Below are positions 62,245 to 64,000 of a DNA stretch of 64,000 nt, one piece after another (the first letter of the stretch is position 1; the number at the start of each line of letters is the position of its first letter). Under the pieces are notes generated by a model. It searched no databases and was not told the origin of the DNA. It was given only the letters and a program-made list of their open reading frames with translations. The DNA lies in contig CAWEOT010000018.1 in NCBI GenBank assembly GCA_963810775.1, positions 62,001 to 126,000 on the forward strand. Direction: 5' to 3'. This stretch comes from DATBVX01 sp963810775. GTDB taxonomy: Bacteria; Pseudomonadota; Gammaproteobacteria; Steroidobacterales; Steroidobacteraceae. A program made the translations under genes and the position numbers.

Positions 62245-62753
62245 GCCGGTTCTTCTGTTCGCGATCGTCCGATCGCATCGAGCCGCTCTTGCAGTTTTAT
62301 CCGGTCCAGTGAGCGGATCGGGAGGCTCGTGAAGATCTTGATGCGGTTCTCGAGTTCCTTGAAGGTCCTGCGAAACGCGAGCCACTTCTGTGTGTCCGGA
62401 CCATCGACTGCGGCTGGGTCCTCGACGCCCCAATGCGCGGTCATGGGTTGGCCTGGCCAGTAAGGACAGACCTCGCCGGCTGCGTTGTCGCAGACGGTAA
62501 AAACGAAATCGAGGGAGGGAGCACCCGGCTTCGCAAACTCATTCCAGCTCTTACTCCGCAATCCTTCAGTTGGCAGTTTCATGTGGCGGAGCAGTTCAAG
62601 AGCGATCGGGTGCACGGCGCCTCTTGGGTGGCTACCCGCACTGAAACCGAAGAATTTGTCGCCGCCCCAGTAGTTGATCAGCTGCTCCGCCAAAATGCTC
62701 CGCGCAGAATTGCCAGTGCATAGAAAGAGCACATTGAACGGACGCTCCTTCAT
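62241..62753 (-). CDS. arsC: arsenate reductase ArsC, thioredoxin-linked type
   Basis: A 170-residue low-molecular-weight phosphatase-fold arsenate reductase. The catalytic loop is FLCTGNSARSILAEQL, and later Cys in FTVCDNAAGEVCPYWPG serve the disulfide relay. It turns arsenate into arsenite. The ATG at 62753 overlaps the arsI stop by four bases, and the stop overlaps aqpS. Confidence 0.93.
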   Translation of the reverse strand: MKERPFNVLFLCTGNSARSILAEQLINYWGGDKFFGFSAGSHPRGAVHPIALELLRHMKLPTEGLRSKSWNEFAKPGAPSLDFVFTVCDNAAGEVCPYWPGQPMTAHWGVEDPAAVDGPDTQKWLAFRRTFKELENRIKIFTSLPIRSLDRIKLQERLDAIGRSRTEEPA

Positions 62754-63193
62754 GACGTCACCTGCGCTCCCGCGATCGGCGTGCAGCACGGCTTTGTGCG
62801 TTGCTCGACTATCGGATCACTGCCGTAAACGGTGCTCTCCCCGGTCGTGAGAAAAGTCTCCCATTGAATGCCCTGCGGGTCTTCGATCCAGCTCTTCTCA
62901 CTCTTGGCGTAGCAGCAGGTCGTTGAGCCTTCCTCCAGCACCGGTGCCTCGGCTCGCTTCAGGCGGGAGTACACGTCAGCCAGCTCGGCGCGATCCTCGA
63001 CCTGGATGCCCAGATGTCGAATACCGACCTCACCACCGCGTTTGCTGATTGCGAAATTGACGCGAGGATCATCGAGCATCCACTTCGCGTAGTCGCCCTT
63101 CGTGATCGTCGGCTCGGCCGCAAACAGTGTGTTGTAGAACTGAATCGAGGCAGCAACGTCATCGACGCTCACGTGGATATGGAGACGCTTCAT
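62750..63193 (-). CDS. arsI: ArsI/CadI-family C-As lyase
   Basis: A 147-residue VOC-fold dioxygenase. First module: MKRLHIHVSVDDVAASIQFY. The vicinal Cys pair that binds trivalent organoarsenical is in TCCYAKSEKSWIED, and GIRHLGIQVED and DPQGIQWETF supply the remaining ligands. ArsI breaks the C-As bond of methylarsenite using Fe(II) and oxygen, leaving arsenite. It overlaps arsC by four bases. Confidence 0.9.
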   Translation of the reverse strand: MKRLHIHVSVDDVAASIQFYNTLFAAEPTITKGDYAKWMLDDPRVNFAISKRGGEVGIRHLGIQVEDRAELADVYSRLKRAEAPVLEEGSTTCCYAKSEKSWIEDPQGIQWETFLTTGESTVYGSDPIVEQRTKPCCTPIAGAQVTS

Positions 63194-63207
63194 TGGGGAA
63201 CCTCAGC

Positions 63208-63642
63208 TCAAAGTTGCTTGACCATGAATGCGGAGCTCGCTGGACAAAGGTCGGCAAACTCACGCGTGTCTCGGATGGCGGCGGGAGCCTCGTCTCGTGT
63301 CGCGGGCACGTAACCTCGGTGAGCGAAGAAAGCTTCCGCCGTCGTCGTCAGGAGAAAGATTGCGCGAGCGCCGCGGGAACGCGCATAGGATTCCGCGTGA
63401 TCGACCAGCGCGCTGCCGAGACCGGTTGAACGGCAATCGGTCGTGACGACCAACGAACGCAGCAGCGCATCCGGTCCACGGAACTCCAGGCCGACCAGGC
63501 CCCGTGGCATCGCAGCCGGCCCGCAAAAGAAGAAGTGCTCCATGTGCTCATCGGTGAGGTCCGAAGCCGGCAGCGCCGCTGCTTGCAGCATCGTGCAGGC
63601 AACGTGCCTGGAAGGGCGCGGCAGAATGGCTTCGCTCGTCAT
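63208..63642 (-). CDS. arsN2: ArsN2-type GNAT acetyltransferase
   Basis: A 144-residue GNAT-fold protein with LLRSLVVTTDCRSTGLGSAL (acetyl-CoA loop), ARSRGARAIFLLTTTAEAFFA and a tail ending ASSAFMVKQL. This matches ArsN2, found in ars operons. Its substrate is not settled (the related ArsN1 acetylates phosphinothricin-type compounds). It lies 11 bases after arsR and 14 before arsI. Confidence 0.85.
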   Translation of the reverse strand: MTSEAILPRPSRHVACTMLQAAALPASDLTDEHMEHFFFCGPAAMPRGLVGLEFRGPDALLRSLVVTTDCRSTGLGSALVDHAESYARSRGARAIFLLTTTAEAFFAHRGYVPATRDEAPAAIRDTREFADLCPASSAFMVKQL

Positions 63643-63653
63643 CGCAGGCACTC

Positions 63654-64000
63654 TCAAGCGGCCCTGGAGGTCCTCCTCGCCGACTTTCTCAAGTCTCGGG
63701 TGGGCGCGCATTTGGGCGCGCAGGCTGCCGTTTCCCCACCGCAACAGTTCTCGGTCAGGTACCCGACGAGACCGTTCATCGCCTCGAAATCCGCCGAATA
63801 AATGAGCTGACGGCTATTTCGCTGCTGAGTGATCAAGCCCGACCGATGCAGGTGCTGCAGATGAAACGTGAGTGAAGACGGCGGCAGCTTCAGGCGCGTC
63901 GCGATCGTGCCCGCGCTCAGCCCGTCTGGCCCCGCTTCGACGAGCATGCGATAGATGCTCAAGCGGTACTCGTGGGCGAGAGCGGTAAGCGCGGTGACCG
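63654..64000 (-). CDS. arsR: ArsR-family repressor, 5' end outside window
   Basis: A winged helix repressor whose frame runs off the window end (ALTALAHEYRLSIYRMLVEA precedes the first listed start). The recognition helices are in AGTIATRLKLPPSSLTFHLQ and the wing in GLITQQRNSRQLIYSADF. A Cys-rich C-terminus (ENCCGGETAACAPKC) is a candidate As(III) site. It is the first gene of the ars run and should respond to arsenite. Confidence 0.9.
   Translation of the reverse strand, partial: VTALTALAHEYRLSIYRMLVEAGPDGLSAGTIATRLKLPPSSLTFHLQHLHRSGLITQQRNSRQLIYSADFEAMNGLVGYLTENCCGGETAACAPKCAPTRDLRKSARRTSRAA

Noticed and set aside
1..64000. tRNA genes, CRISPR arrays, insertion sequences and attachment sites
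   Set aside because: None was found by reading the intergenic regions; no transposase or integrase motif and no regular short spaced repeats.

Overview
The window is a GC-rich chromosomal segment from a free-living proteobacterium. Tat-exported enzymes, a TonB receptor, OmpA, SlyB-type and BON lipoproteins and a very large cyclic beta-glucan synthase point to a Gram-negative cell. Gene style and content fit a soil or water gammaproteobacterium (Steroidobacter/Nevskia-like), but that placement is inference. I saw no tRNA, rRNA, CRISPR array or complete insertion sequence.

Layout. 0-5.7 kb: end of an alpha/beta hydrolase, a frameshifted vanadium haloperoxidase, an SMR-like small membrane protein, exported MsrB and MsrA, NAD-dependent formate dehydrogenase and a redoxin. 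5.7-9.4 kb: a two-gene unit of a SLOG-domain membrane protein and a TIR-TolB-TPR protein. 9.4-12.4 kb: a 5'-3' exonuclease and small genes (DUF4279, RRM protein, basic 47-residue protein). 12.5-32.6 kb: an envelope and stress island with a Cys-repeat secreted protein, BON, DUF4398 and OmpA lipoproteins, a glycine-zipper protein, a 2860-residue cyclic beta-1,2-glucan synthase, an orphan histidine kinase, GlsB, a diguanylate cyclase, a SWIM-like mini-protein, two tandem Crp/Fnr regulators and a fatty-acid desaturase. Eight copies of a palindrome, TGTACG-N4-CGYACA, lie upstream of these genes, mostly about 41 bases before a plausible transcription start. This looks like a local regulon of one or both Crp/Fnr proteins.

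32.1-34.8 kb: a zinc-ribbon protein, a VanA-like Rieske oxygenase and an EamA exporter. 34.8-45.7 kb: a cluster that appears dedicated to D-amino-acid peptides, with two M19 dipeptidases, a membrane-anchored serine hydrolase, a DgcA-like enolase-superfamily racemase, a DgcN-like (DUF1611) N-acetyltransferase, a TonB receptor, a YkvI-type permease and a divergent XRE-cupin regulator. The stretch 35.5-38.9 kb is full of single-base frame breaks. 46-54.9 kb: a DedA-rhodanese fusion, MBL hydrolase, TetR regulator with a perfect operator, CPA1 antiporter, VOC protein, secreted protein, TauD-type dioxygenase and a chimeric esterase.

55.2-64 kb: one nearly unbroken minus-strand metal-resistance run. 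Arsenic genes arsR-arsN2-arsI-arsC-aqpS continue after 11 bases into copper genes copL-copA-copB, then a cytochrome c-DUF4440 protein and a Cu+ P-type ATPase.

Several genes carry one likely single-base indel (haloperoxidase, SLOG protein, response regulator, permease, cytochrome c) and copA carries two. Together with the dense cluster at 35.5-38.9 kb this suggests consensus errors in the assembly at least as much as true gene decay. These genes are marked as pseudogenes with that caveat.
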